From: ZLKRG08 sp046094385
GTDB taxonomy: Bacteria > Actinomycetota > Actinomycetes > Nanopelagicales > Nanopelagicaceae
Direction of reading: 5' to 3'
DNA: 10,887 nt
NCBI GenBank assembly: GCA_046094385.1
Contig: JBJTHJ010000024.1
Coordinates: forward strand, 1-10,887
The notes beneath the pieces are model-generated. The model searched no databases. It was not told where the DNA came from and saw only the letters and a program-made list of their open reading frames with translations. The stretch's first letter is position 1, and the number at the start of each line of letters is the position of its first letter. Made by a program: the position numbers and the translations under genes. Below, in pieces: positions 1-7,700 of this stretch.

Positions 1-497
1 GCAGATGCCGTCAAAGTCGTTGTCGGAGAGATCAAATTAAGTGATTGTAAAGTGGAGACTACCGGGCCTTCAGCGCCAAGAATCTGCTTCCAGGCAATGG
101 TGCGAAGTAGGAACGATGTGAAGAATGGTGCAACCACTAAAACCAAAAGAATATTCTTATATTTACCAGATTTGAAAGCAATGGCATAGGCAAGTGGATA
201 GGCGATTGCTAAAGCTAGGACGGTAGTCAAAAAGGCATAGAAGAAAGATCGGGCAAACTGTTCGCGATTTTCAGTAAATGCAGTGAGGTAATTACCAAAG
301 GCCCAAGTCTGTTCGTAGGCACCGGTATCTCCCCCTGCAATTGGTGTCTGGGTAGAGGTGGTGGCCAAATTGGCAATCGGCACGATGAAGAAAATAAAGA
401 GAAAGACCAAACCTGGTGCAAGTAGCAGATAAGGCAGACGACCTTTTTTAAGTCCGTTGCTCTTAACGTGAGAAACTGCTGAGTGAAGAAAGGCCAT
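1..497 (-). CDS. potB: Polyamine ABC transporter permease PotB (3' end cut by window edge)
   Basis: This is an inner-membrane permease subunit of a spermidine/putrescine ABC importer, forming the channel with a second permease (PotC, not in the window). The visible 165 residues start MAFLHSAVSH and run off the window's left edge. They show a basic cytoplasmic N-terminus (KKGR near 17-20), a first membrane segment at about 22-46, an extracytoplasmic stretch at about 47-80, and further membrane segments at about 84-108 and 115-135. The segment PFFTSFLLRTIAWKQIL (about 124-140) matches the PFWTSFLIRTYAW region of PotB. The EAA loop that contacts the ATPase lies beyond the edge. The ATG at 497 follows the potA stop after two bases, so translation is probably coupled. 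The family assignment is firm; polyamine rather than another cationic substrate is inferred from the neighbouring potA, potD and aminobutyraldehyde dehydrogenase. Confidence 0.88.
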   Translation of the reverse strand, partial: MAFLHSAVSHVKSNGLKKGRLPYLLLAPGLVFLFIFFIVPIANLATTSTQTPIAGGDTGAYEQTWAFGNYLTAFTENREQFARSFFYAFLTTVLALAIAYPLAYAIAFKSGKYKNILLVLVVAPFFTSFLLRTIAWKQILGAEGPVVSTLQSLNLISPTTTLTAS

Positions 498-499
498 CT

Positions 500-1630
500 T
501 TACTCTTCTGGATTTACTTCAGAGCCAGCATCGGCATCTTGTGCACCATCAAGTCCAAATGTGAATTTTGGCATCCACTGCAAACGAACCATATCTCCCA
601 GTTCGAGCATTGGGGTGGTGCCATCGTTCTGTTCGAAGACCATCAACTCTTGTCCCCACGGCATCTCAACTTGATATTGAGTAGATACGCCGACGAAGGA
701 CACATCTACAACTTTGCCCCCACGCAAGATATTGCCATCAGCAGTTTCGTTCTCAAGATCAATGTCGATCTTCTCTGGGCGAATTCCAAAAAGCACGCTA
801 TTTGAGTTGGTAAAGGTACGAGCTTTTGGCACTGCGATCTTTTGGCCATGTACTTCGACAACATTGTTATCGCCATCGCTACCTACAACTTGTCCACGAA
901 TTAAATTGGATTGTCCTAGGAAGTTAGCAACAAATGCGGTCTTTGGTGATTCGTAAAGATCTTCTGGGGTACCCATTTGCTCAATACGACCTTCGTTCAT
1001 AACTGCGATGGTGTCAGCCATGGTCATGGCCTCTTCTTGATCGTGGGTTACATGCACGAAAGTCAAACCAACTTGAGTTTGAATCCACTTTAATTCAATC
1101 TGCATCTGGCGGCGCAATTTCAGATCTAACGCACCTAGCGGTTCATCAAGTAGAAGTAGCGCTGGTTTATTGACGATGGCGCGAGCAAGTGCGATTCGCT
1201 GCTGTTGACCGCCAGATAGCTGCATTGGCTTTCGATCAGCCAGATGTGGCAGCTCTACCAACTTCAAAACTCGTTCTACTTCCGCTTTCACATCATTCAT
1301 GCCGCGGCGGCGTAAACCGAAGGCGACATTTTCAAAGATCGTCAGATGCGGAAAGAGCGCATAATTTTGAAAGACTGTGTTGATCGGACGTTGGTACGGA
1401 CGAAGATTGGTGAGTTCGCTGCTACCTAAATGAATCTGACCGGCGGTTGGTTCTTCAAGCCCTGCAATCATTCGAAGCGTCGTGGTCTTGCCACAACCTG
1501 AAGGTCCAAGGAGAGCAAAGAATGAACCTTCAGGTATGACCAACGATAAATCGTTTACCGCAGTGAAATCTCCGTAAGTTTTAGTTACGTTACTTAACTT
1601 TAAGTCGCCCCGGGCTGCAGCGATAGCCAC
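500..1630 (-). CDS. potA: Polyamine ABC transporter ATP-binding protein PotA
   Basis: This cytoplasmic ATPase drives the polyamine importer. All nucleotide-binding motifs are present: Walker A GPSGCGKTT at 42-50, Q-loop Q88, signature LSGGQ at 138-142, Walker B LLLLDEP at 158-164 with catalytic E163, D-loop GALD, and switch histidine H196 in HVTHDQEE. A TOBE-type regulatory domain follows from about 235 (FLGQSNLIRGQVV, then GIRPEKI at about 280). The length of 376 residues is normal for PotA/CysA-type ATPases. The start codon is GTG (1628-1630), three bases after the potD stop, with no clear Shine-Dalgarno sequence, so it probably depends on coupling to potD. The ATPase family is certain; the spermidine/putrescine substrate comes from context. 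Confidence 0.93.
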   Translation of the reverse strand: MAIAAARGDLKLSNVTKTYGDFTAVNDLSLVIPEGSFFALLGPSGCGKTTTLRMIAGLEEPTAGQIHLGSSELTNLRPYQRPINTVFQNYALFPHLTIFENVAFGLRRRGMNDVKAEVERVLKLVELPHLADRKPMQLSGGQQQRIALARAIVNKPALLLLDEPLGALDLKLRRQMQIELKWIQTQVGLTFVHVTHDQEEAMTMADTIAVMNEGRIEQMGTPEDLYESPKTAFVANFLGQSNLIRGQVVGSDGDNNVVEVHGQKIAVPKARTFTNSNSVLFGIRPEKIDIDLENETADGNILRGGKVVDVSFVGVSTQYQVEMPWGQELMVFEQNDGTTPMLELGDMVRLQWMPKFTFGLDGAQDADAGSEVNPEE

Positions 1631-1633
1631 GCG

Positions 1634-2794
1634 TTAGTTACCAGCTGCCTTTTGGAACGCGTCGGTGAATTCGGTCTCTTCTGCTGGAGTTAAGTTGCGG
1701 AAGACATGTAGCAACTTTTGAGTCTCTGCAGTTGGGAAGATCAATTCATTATCGACTAATTCTGGAGCAATCTTCTCCATGGCTTCTTGTGCGCCTTGAA
1801 CTGGAGTTATGTAGTTAACGTAGGCAGCAACCTCTGCTGCAATCTCTGGCTCGTAGTAGAAGTTGATCAATTGCTCTACATCGGCCTTCTTCTCGGAGGT
1901 GCTTGGGACTACGAAATTATCTGCGGAGATGGTTCCACCTGATTCTGGAATCGCAAATTCAAACTTGCCATCGTTTTCGGCAGAGAGCTGGAAGGCATCG
2001 CCAGACCAGCCAATAACGGCAACCGCATCGCCTGAGATCAAATCTTCCTTGTAATCATTGCCCTTAACTTGGCGAATGAAGCCATCGGCGATCTTCTTCT
2101 CTAGGAAATCAAGTGCGTTGTAATACTGATCGCTGGTGAATTTGGTGATGTCAACGCCTTGCGCCAACATGATCACACCAACGGTATCGCGCAGCTCAGT
2201 TAGAACTTCTACTTTGCCCTTGTTTGCCGGTGCGAATAGATCATCCAGAGTTCTAATTCCTTGTGGGATCTTCTCTTTGTTCCAAGTGAAGCCACCCATG
2301 ATTCCCTGCCAAGTTAAGGTGTAGGAACGATCAGTGTCATAAGGGACGCTTGCGAGCGCTGGCAAAATGTTCTTTGCATTTGGAATATTCGCCTTATCCA
2401 ACTTTTGTGCATAACCAAGACGGATATAGCGAGCTGCCATCCAGTCTGTTGGGCAAATTAGGTCGTAACCGATATCTTCGCCAAGTTTTAATTGTCCCTG
2501 GACTTTGCCGTAGAACTCATCATTATCGTTGTAATCTTCGAGATACTTAACATCGATGCCGGTCTTTTCGGTGAACTTCTCAAGAGTTGGATAGACCTTG
2601 GCTTCGCTGTCGTAATCTAAGTAGAGAGTCCAGTTTCCCCAACGAACTGCATTATCGCTTGCACCTCCACCACCACATGCTGAGAGCAGTGAACCTGCAC
2701 CTACCGCACCAGCGCCTGCGAGGACTGCGCGACGAGATACTCGTGACTTTGCAATCGCCTTTAGCTCGTTGAGCATTGATTCCTTATCGGACAT
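1634..2794 (-). CDS. potD: Spermidine/putrescine-binding lipoprotein (PotD family)
   Basis: This is the extracytoplasmic solute-binding protein that captures polyamines for PotAB(C). The N-terminus carries a twin-arginine motif (SRRAVLAG, R21-R22), then a small hydrophobic stretch and a lipobox LLSAC with the lipidated cysteine at C40, followed by a glycine linker. This suggests Tat export and membrane anchoring in a single-membrane actinobacterium. The mature part has the PotD-like pattern: WGNWTLYLDYD near 52-62, EKFTEKTGIDVKYLEDYNDNDEFYGK, and YDLICPTDWMAARY, a typical ligand-loop region. The length of 386 residues fits the family. ATG at 2794 is preceded by AAAGG at a suitable distance. 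It is the first gene of the transporter set, separated by 115 bases from the dehydrogenase gene. Exact ligand preference (putrescine, spermidine or a related cation) cannot be read from sequence alone. Confidence 0.92.
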   Translation of the reverse strand: MSDKESMLNELKAIAKSRVSRRAVLAGAGAVGAGSLLSACGGGGASDNAVRWGNWTLYLDYDSEAKVYPTLEKFTEKTGIDVKYLEDYNDNDEFYGKVQGQLKLGEDIGYDLICPTDWMAARYIRLGYAQKLDKANIPNAKNILPALASVPYDTDRSYTLTWQGIMGGFTWNKEKIPQGIRTLDDLFAPANKGKVEVLTELRDTVGVIMLAQGVDITKFTSDQYYNALDFLEKKIADGFIRQVKGNDYKEDLISGDAVAVIGWSGDAFQLSAENDGKFEFAIPESGGTISADNFVVPSTSEKKADVEQLINFYYEPEIAAEVAAYVNYITPVQGAQEAMEKIAPELVDNELIFPTAETQKLLHVFRNLTPAEETEFTDAFQKAAGN

Positions 2795-2909
2795 CTACTT
2801 GCCTTTCTATTATCAACTCCTGATTGATTTCTAACCTTGTTTAAACTGCTTAAAGCTGCCTTAAATATGCTGGAAATCCTAATGCCATTTATTGCTAAAT
2901 CTAAGGAAT
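2795..2909 (-). promoter_or_regulatory. Intergenic region upstream of potD, possible promoter/operator
   Basis: This 115-base AT-rich gap is the largest one in the left half of the gene string. Read on the minus strand it has a -10-like GATAAT (2809-2814) close to the potD ribosome binding site, but no convincing -35 box. On the plus strand three TTAAA-N-TGC elements begin at 2841, 2850 and 2861, about one helical turn apart; GCTTAAAGC (2848-2856) inside them is a small dyad. No GC-rich hairpin with a U-run follows the dehydrogenase gene, so read-through into potD is possible. The promoter role is an inference and weak. Confidence 0.35.
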
Positions 2910-4346
2910 TTAGGCGTTGAGATTCGTCATGACGTGCTTGATTCGGGTGTAATCCTCAAAACCATAGCTGCTTAGGTCCTTGCCGTAGCCACTTCGCTTG
3001 TATCCACCGTGTGGCATCTCAGCGATTAGCGGAATATGGCAGTTGATCCAGACGCAGCCAAAGTCAAAGGCCTTGGAGAGGCGCATCGCTCGGCCATGGT
3101 TACTGGTCCATACCGATGAAGCCAATCCATACTGGACGCCATTTGCTAGCTTGATTGCATCGGCTTCATCCTTAAATTTCTGCACCGTGATTACTGGGCC
3201 GAAGATCTCTTCTTGGATATGGCGATCGTTCTGCTTGAGATCTGCAATCACAGTCGGTTCGATGAAGTAACCATCACGCGCTACCTGCTTGCCGCCAGCT
3301 ACAACTTTGGCGTGGCTTGGCACCTCATCTAAGAAGCCCTTTACCCGTGCCAATTGATTGGCATTATTTACTGGGCCAAAGAGAACATCATCTTCGGATG
3401 GCGCACCAGTCTTTAAACCTTTGGCTTGCGCTGCAAGTAGTGAGACAAATTCTTCGTAAGCGCTCTCTTCGACTATTACACGAGTAGCTGCAGTGCAATC
3501 TTGTCCGGCGTTGAAGAAACCAGTGATGGCAATGGTTTCAGCTGCAGCAGCAAGATCTGCATCAGCGAAGACCACGACTGGCGCTTTACCGCCTAGCTCT
3601 AGGTGTACTTTCTTTAGAGATTTGGCGGCGCTACTTGCTACCTCCATACCTGCACGAACCGATCCTGTGATTGAAACCATCGCTGGAGTCTCATGCTCGA
3701 TCAATAACCGGCCAGTTTCACGCTCTCCGGTAATCACATTTATTACACCTGCAGGCAAGAATTCATTCATTACATTGGCCATAAATACGGTGGACATAGG
3801 TGTGGTATCCGAAGGTTTTAGGACCACAGTATTTCCAGCTGCAATTGCCGGCGCCCACTTCCAGACTGCCATCATCATCGGGTAATTCCAAGGCGTTACC
3901 TGCGCACAAACACCGATCGGTTCGCGGCGGATAAATGAGGTATAACCTTTCATATATTCGCCTGCAGATTTGCCCTCTAGATTTCTAGCAGCACCTGCAA
4001 AGAATCTGATCTGATCAACCATCGGTGGTATCTCTTCGGACGCTGTTAAAGCAGTTGGCTTACCGGTGTTCCTTGATTCGATGGCGATAAATTCTTCGGC
4101 GCGAGATTCGATGGCATCGGCGATCTTTAATAGTGCGCGCTGACGCTCTGACGGGGTGGTATCTCTCCACTCATCGAATGCAGTTGCAGCTGCTTTCATA
4201 GCTGCATCTACATCTGCTTGATTGGATTTTGGCGCTTCTGCATAAGCAGTTCCAGTTGCAGGATCAATGATCTGCGTGGTTTCGCCGGATGCTGATGGAA
4301 CTGATTTGCCGTTAATGAAATTCGAGATTTTTTCCAAGCTGGTCAT
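2910..4346 (-). CDS. patD: Gamma-aminobutyraldehyde dehydrogenase (PatD-like ALDH)
   Basis: This cytoplasmic NAD-dependent aldehyde dehydrogenase oxidises 4-aminobutanal, the transamination or oxidation product of putrescine, to 4-aminobutyrate (GABA). The 478-residue length is standard for the ALDH superfamily. Visible catalytic features are PWNYP with N154, cofactor-binding LKPSD with K177, general base E250 in LELGGKAP, and nucleophile C284 in FNAGQDCTAATR. Segments such as FFAGAARNLEGKSAGEY, SFIRREPIGV, GLASSVWT and EMPHGGYKRSGYGKD with the ending EDYTRIKHVM closely resemble PatD (YdcW) rather than betaine-aldehyde or succinate-semialdehyde dehydrogenases. ATG at 4346 lies 13 bases after the rlmN stop and has no obvious Shine-Dalgarno sequence. 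The neighbouring polyamine importer supports the substrate. No putrescine aminotransferase is present in the window, so the upstream step must be encoded elsewhere. Confidence 0.9.
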   Translation of the reverse strand: MTSLEKISNFINGKSVPSASGETTQIIDPATGTAYAEAPKSNQADVDAAMKAAATAFDEWRDTTPSERQRALLKIADAIESRAEEFIAIESRNTGKPTALTASEEIPPMVDQIRFFAGAARNLEGKSAGEYMKGYTSFIRREPIGVCAQVTPWNYPMMMAVWKWAPAIAAGNTVVLKPSDTTPMSTVFMANVMNEFLPAGVINVITGERETGRLLIEHETPAMVSITGSVRAGMEVASSAAKSLKKVHLELGGKAPVVVFADADLAAAAETIAITGFFNAGQDCTAATRVIVEESAYEEFVSLLAAQAKGLKTGAPSEDDVLFGPVNNANQLARVKGFLDEVPSHAKVVAGGKQVARDGYFIEPTVIADLKQNDRHIQEEIFGPVITVQKFKDEADAIKLANGVQYGLASSVWTSNHGRAMRLSKAFDFGCVWINCHIPLIAEMPHGGYKRSGYGKDLSSYGFEDYTRIKHVMTNLNA

Positions 4347-4359
4347 GCAATTACTTTAG

Positions 4360-5484
4360 TTAATTTTTGGCTGATTCGCTAGCGGCTAATTGGCCGCAAG
4401 CGCCATCGATTTCACGCCCTCTGGTATCACGAACCGTTACCGGAACCCCATAACTTTCCAGAACTCGAACAAATTCCCGTTCATCCTCTGGGCGGGAAGC
4501 GGTCCATTTGGAACCCGGAGTTGGGTTTAAAGGAATCAAGTTGACATGGGCATTGCGATTTTTTAGTAACTTCCCCAATAGATCTGCACGCCAGGCTTGA
4601 TCATTGATATCTCGAATTAACGCATATTCAATCGAATATCTGCGGCCGGTGGTCTTGGCATATTCATCTGCGGCGGCCAAAATTTCGCGAACTTTATATC
4701 GGGTATTGATTGGAACCAAAGTGTCGCGTAATTCATCATCAGGTGTATGCAGTGAAACTGCCAAGGTAACTGGAATGCCTTCTTTGGTAAATTTCTCAAC
4801 ACCATTTACCAGTCCAACTGTAGATAGCGTGACCGATCTTGCCGAGATCCCAAGTCCGTCGGGACTTGGAGCGGTGATATTCCTAATGGATTGAACTACT
4901 GCTTTGTAATTGGCCAGTGGTTCACCCATTCCCATGAAGACGATATTTGATAAACGAATCGGCTCTCCGGCAAATTCACCACTTGCGCACAATCTGGCTG
5001 CAGCCACAATCTGTTCGGTGATCTCTCCGGCGCTTAAGTTGCGCTTCAATCCCCCTTGGCCAGTTGCGCAGAATGGGCAGGCCATGCCACAACCTGCTTG
5101 CGAGGAGATACAGACCGTTGCGCGATCTGGGTATTTCATTAATACCGATTCCACCAACGTGCCATCGTGTAACTTCCAGAGATCTTTTCTGGTCATTCCA
5201 TTATCAGTCTGCATTGAACGCACTAATGTCATCAATCTTGGAGTGAAGGCTTCGGCTAATTTCTGGCGTAAATCTGCTGGGATATCGCTCCACAAATTGG
5301 GATCATTCTCAGGATTGCTATCGAGATGCGAGTAATAATGGACTGCTACTTGATTGGCACGAAATGCTGGAATTCCAAGTTCCTGGCACTTGGCTTTACG
5401 CTCTTCCTTGCTCATATCTGCAAGGTGTAATGGGGCTTTCTTACTCTGTTTTGGCTCATCAAAAATCAAATTCAATTCGGACAT
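4360..5484 (-). CDS. rlmN: Dual-specificity RNA methyltransferase RlmN
   Basis: This radical-SAM enzyme methylates C2 of the adenosine at 23S rRNA position 2503 (E. coli numbering) and of A37 in certain tRNAs, tuning decoding and the peptide exit tunnel. The CX3CX2C cluster motif reads CGMACPFC (C132, C136, C139). The catalytic cysteine pair is C125 (in CISSQAGC, seven residues before the first cluster cysteine, as in E. coli) and C363 in GACGQL near the end. MGMGEPLANY and SVTLSTVGLV are typical radical-SAM core strands. The 374-residue length is normal. ATG at 5484 follows the cdsA stop by nine bases, with no clear Shine-Dalgarno sequence. The frr-cdsA-rlmN order is standard in Actinobacteria. 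Confidence 0.97.
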   Translation of the reverse strand: MSELNLIFDEPKQSKKAPLHLADMSKEERKAKCQELGIPAFRANQVAVHYYSHLDSNPENDPNLWSDIPADLRQKLAEAFTPRLMTLVRSMQTDNGMTRKDLWKLHDGTLVESVLMKYPDRATVCISSQAGCGMACPFCATGQGGLKRNLSAGEITEQIVAAARLCASGEFAGEPIRLSNIVFMGMGEPLANYKAVVQSIRNITAPSPDGLGISARSVTLSTVGLVNGVEKFTKEGIPVTLAVSLHTPDDELRDTLVPINTRYKVREILAAADEYAKTTGRRYSIEYALIRDINDQAWRADLLGKLLKNRNAHVNLIPLNPTPGSKWTASRPEDEREFVRVLESYGVPVTVRDTRGREIDGACGQLAASESAKN

Positions 5485-5493
5485 GAGCGCTAC

Positions 5494-6282
5494 TTAACTT
5501 AATCTAATTAATTCAAGAACCAGCCATAGGGCGGGAGCTGTCAAAACCACGGAATCTAAACGATCCATCATTCCGCCATGACCTGGCAAGAGATTGCTCA
5601 TATCTTTGATCGCAAAGTCACGTTTCAAGGAGGATTCAATTAAATCTCCGGTTGTCGCGGTAATTACTGCTAGTAGCCCGACAAGCGAACCTAGCCACCA
5701 AGCTTGATCAATCAAATAATAGAAAGCCAATGCGCCACCAGTACAAGTGAAAATAATCGAACCAATCAAACCTTCCCAAGACTTCTTGGGGCTGATGTGC
5801 GGAACCAAAGGATGCTTTCCAAGTAAGACTCCGACCACGTAACCGAAGGTGTCATTACAGGAGACCAAAATAATTAAGATCATAACTTGCGCCATGCCAT
5901 TTGATGGGCGGGCTAACAAAATTGCAAAAGCCATCAAGAATGGTAAGTACACCAAGGCAAATACTGAGGCGCTTGCGCTCTTTACAAACCCCTCTGGGCC
6001 TTTTCGAAGCAAGCCAATCAACATCAATGAAAGTGCGATGGCAGTGCTAATTGCCAATCCTCGGATTCCACCGAACCAAGTCGCCATTGAAATTCCGATA
6101 GCGCTTAGAAGTAGTGAGCGATATGAGACATATGTGTCGGTAGATGAATAAGCGTGAGCTAGCTCTTTGATCGCCAACGAAACTGCGATTGCTACCAATA
6201 TTGCGATGCCGAATCTGAAGAAAGCAAGTAACGCCCAGATGCCAGCGATCAGAAGAACAGAGACTGCGATAGATGGGAGCAA
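5494..6282 (-). CDS. cdsA: Phosphatidate cytidylyltransferase CdsA (N-terminus possibly lost by a frame change)
   Basis: This integral membrane enzyme makes CDP-diacylglycerol from phosphatidic acid and CTP, the branch point to phosphatidylglycerol, cardiolipin and phosphatidylinositol. The complete CdsA signature is present at 218-243: SLKRDFAIKDMSN followed by LLPGHGGMMDRLD. The upstream SPKKSWEG motif (164-171) and D213 in TGDLIESS are also typical. About seven or eight hydrophobic segments span the 262 residues. The only start compatible with this frame is TTG at 6282, preceded by AGGG eight bases away; an in-frame TAA sits at 6298-6300. The first in-frame codons before that TTG (GRK) resemble the conserved GRDL segment of actinobacterial CdsA, and a convincing N-terminus lies in another frame, so the present start may be an artefact of a one-base deletion. 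The catalytic core is intact either way. Confidence 0.93.
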   Translation of the reverse strand: MLPSIAVSVLLIAGIWALLAFFRFGIAILVAIAVSLAIKELAHAYSSTDTYVSYRSLLLSAIGISMATWFGGIRGLAISTAIALSLMLIGLLRKGPEGFVKSASASVFALVYLPFLMAFAILLARPSNGMAQVMILIILVSCNDTFGYVVGVLLGKHPLVPHISPKKSWEGLIGSIIFTCTGGALAFYYLIDQAWWLGSLVGLLAVITATTGDLIESSLKRDFAIKDMSNLLPGHGGMMDRLDSVVLTAPALWLVLELIRLS

Positions 6283-6335
6283 TTTGCGCCCTGCCGCTTA
6301 TTGATGGCCTCGTTTATCGCATGCAGGTCTGACAT
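6249..6335 (-). other. Out-of-frame N-terminal codons probably belonging to cdsA
   Basis: A short reading frame starts with ATG at 6335, 19 bases after the frr stop, and reads MSDLHAINEAINKRQG before running out at a TGA at 6249-6251. Moving by one base within the GGG at 6289-6291 (plus strand CCC) would join MSDLHAINEAINKRQ to GRKLLPSIAV of cdsA. That gives a 280-residue protein with the charged cytoplasmic leader and the GRxL segment usual before the first CdsA membrane helix. I read this as a one-base loss, real or from assembly, rather than a separate gene. Alternatively it is untranslated spacer and TTG at 6282 is the true start. Confidence 0.5.
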
Positions 6336-6354
6336 CGCTCGAGTATCTCTACTT

Positions 6355-6918
6355 CTATACTTCTAGAAGTTCGGCTTCTTTATGCTTTAACAACTCATCA
6401 ATCTTCGCAGTGTGATCTCCGGTGACCTTTTCGAGCTCTTTTTCAGCCCTAGCTAGATCATCTTTGGAGATAGCGCCATCTTTTTCAAGCTTCTCTAAAG
6501 TTTCTTTGACAGCACGGCGGATATTTCTGATCGAAACTTTGGCATCTTCACCTTTGGATTTTGCAAGCTTTATGTACTCCTTGCGACGCTCTTCGGTGAG
6601 TTGAGGGAAATTAATACGTATCACGGCACCATCGTTGCTTGGGTTGATGCCAAGATCAGATTCACGAAGCGCCTTTTCGATAGAAGCCATTGCACCGCGA
6701 TCAAACGGAGAGATGATTGCAACTCGCGCCTCTGGGATTTGGATGGATGCCAACTGGTTAAGCGCGGTCGGCGTACCGTAATAATCGACCATCACTTTAT
6801 TAAATATTGATGGGTGGGCGCGGCCGGTACGAATTGAAGCTAAATCCTCTTTGGCTACATCGACCGCTTTATTCATTTTGGTCTCGCCATCTTTCATAGC
6901 GGTAGCAATATCACTCAT
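6355..6918 (-). CDS. frr: Ribosome recycling factor
   Basis: RRF works with EF-G to split post-termination ribosomes. The 187-residue length is normal (185 in E. coli). The tRNA-mimic architecture is evident: helix 1 of the bundle at 1-30, the hinge and domain II at about 31-104 (IRTGRAHPSIF, then VDYYGTPTALNQLASI and IPEARVAIISPFD), and the long helices from 105 on (FPQLTEERRKEYIKLAK, VSIRNIRRA with R131 and R134-R135, and a charged C-terminal helix). ATG at 6918 has AGGGAAACTAAA in front, an acceptable Shine-Dalgarno spacing. It lies 26 bases after pyrH. Confidence 0.98.
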   Translation of the reverse strand: MSDIATAMKDGETKMNKAVDVAKEDLASIRTGRAHPSIFNKVMVDYYGTPTALNQLASIQIPEARVAIISPFDRGAMASIEKALRESDLGINPSNDGAVIRINFPQLTEERRKEYIKLAKSKGEDAKVSIRNIRRAVKETLEKLEKDGAISKDDLARAEKELEKVTGDHTAKIDELLKHKEAELLEV

Positions 6919-6944
6919 TTTAGTTTCCCTAACTTTTTCTCTGG

Positions 6945-7655
6945 TTATTTAACCATAGTTCCGATTTTCTCACCGCGAACTGCGCGTGCGATATTTCCAT
7001 TGGTCATCAAATCGAAGATCACGATTGGTAAATTGTTCTCGCGACATAAGCTAAATGCGGCAGCATCTGCTACTGCCAAGGATTTAGAGAGAACTTCGTC
7101 GTATGAGATGTGATCAAATTTAGTTGCGCTAGTATCTTTGCGAGGATCCGCGTTGTACACGCCATCGACTCCACTCTTTGCAAGCAACAGAGCATCCGCC
7201 CCGATTTCTAGTGCGCGCTGCGCGGCTACCGTGTCAGTTGTAAAGAAAGGCATTCCGGCGCCTGCACCAAAGATCACCACGCGACCTTTTTCTAAGTGGC
7301 GAATTGCACGACGTGGGACATATGGCTCTGCAACTTGGCCCATCGTGATCGCAGTCTGCACGCGAGTATCTACACCCTGTTTCTCAAGGAAATCCTGTAG
7401 CGCTAAGCAATTCATAACGGTACCCAACATGCCCATGTAATCAGCGCGAGCGCGTTCCATGCCGCGTTGTTGTAGCTCTGCACCTCGGAAGTAATTGCCG
7501 CCGCCAACCACGATTGCAACTTGGGTGCCACTTTTTACGACATCTACGATTTGTTTAGCGACGCCTTGCACTACATCTGGATCGACGCCAATACCTTTGT
7601 GGCCACCGAAAACTTCTCCGGAAAGTTTAAGGAGCACTCTGCCATAACCTGACAT
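6945..7655 (-). CDS. pyrH: UMP kinase
   Basis: This hexameric amino-acid-kinase-fold enzyme phosphorylates UMP to UDP in pyrimidine synthesis; the bacterial form is feedback-inhibited by UTP. Motifs seen in order are VLLKLSGE at 7-14, the GGGNYFRG glycine loop at 51-58, the UMP-site segment DYMGMLGTVMN at 72-82, GAGAGMPFFTTDT at 130-142 and the ATP-binding GVDGVYNADPRKD at 162-174. The 236 residues match the family length. ATG at 7655 is preceded by a clear AGGAG five bases upstream, stronger than most sites here, so it can be translated independently. It lies 45 bases after the tandem TAATAA stop of tsf. Confidence 0.98.
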   Translation of the reverse strand: MSGYGRVLLKLSGEVFGGHKGIGVDPDVVQGVAKQIVDVVKSGTQVAIVVGGGNYFRGAELQQRGMERARADYMGMLGTVMNCLALQDFLEKQGVDTRVQTAITMGQVAEPYVPRRAIRHLEKGRVVIFGAGAGMPFFTTDTVAAQRALEIGADALLLAKSGVDGVYNADPRKDTSATKFDHISYDEVLSKSLAVADAAAFSLCRENNLPIVIFDLMTNGNIARAVRGEKIGTMVK

Positions 7656-7700
7656 AAGTGCTCCTCTCGACTTCGGGATTTACTCCCTGATTTAAGTTTA

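Noticed and set aside
3493..3885. Long open frame on the plus strand inside the aldehyde dehydrogenase gene
   Set aside because: It is antisense to a fully motif-bearing ALDH, has low-complexity composition and no ribosome site; it is a shadow frame.
4910..5335. 141-codon plus-strand frame opposite rlmN
   Set aside because: It mirrors the rlmN cysteine-cluster region and shows no recognisable family; it is an antisense shadow.
7656..7700. GGGA-GTAAA-TCCC hairpin between tsf and pyrH
   Set aside because: The stem is only 4 bp with no U-run and is too weak to call a terminator or regulator.
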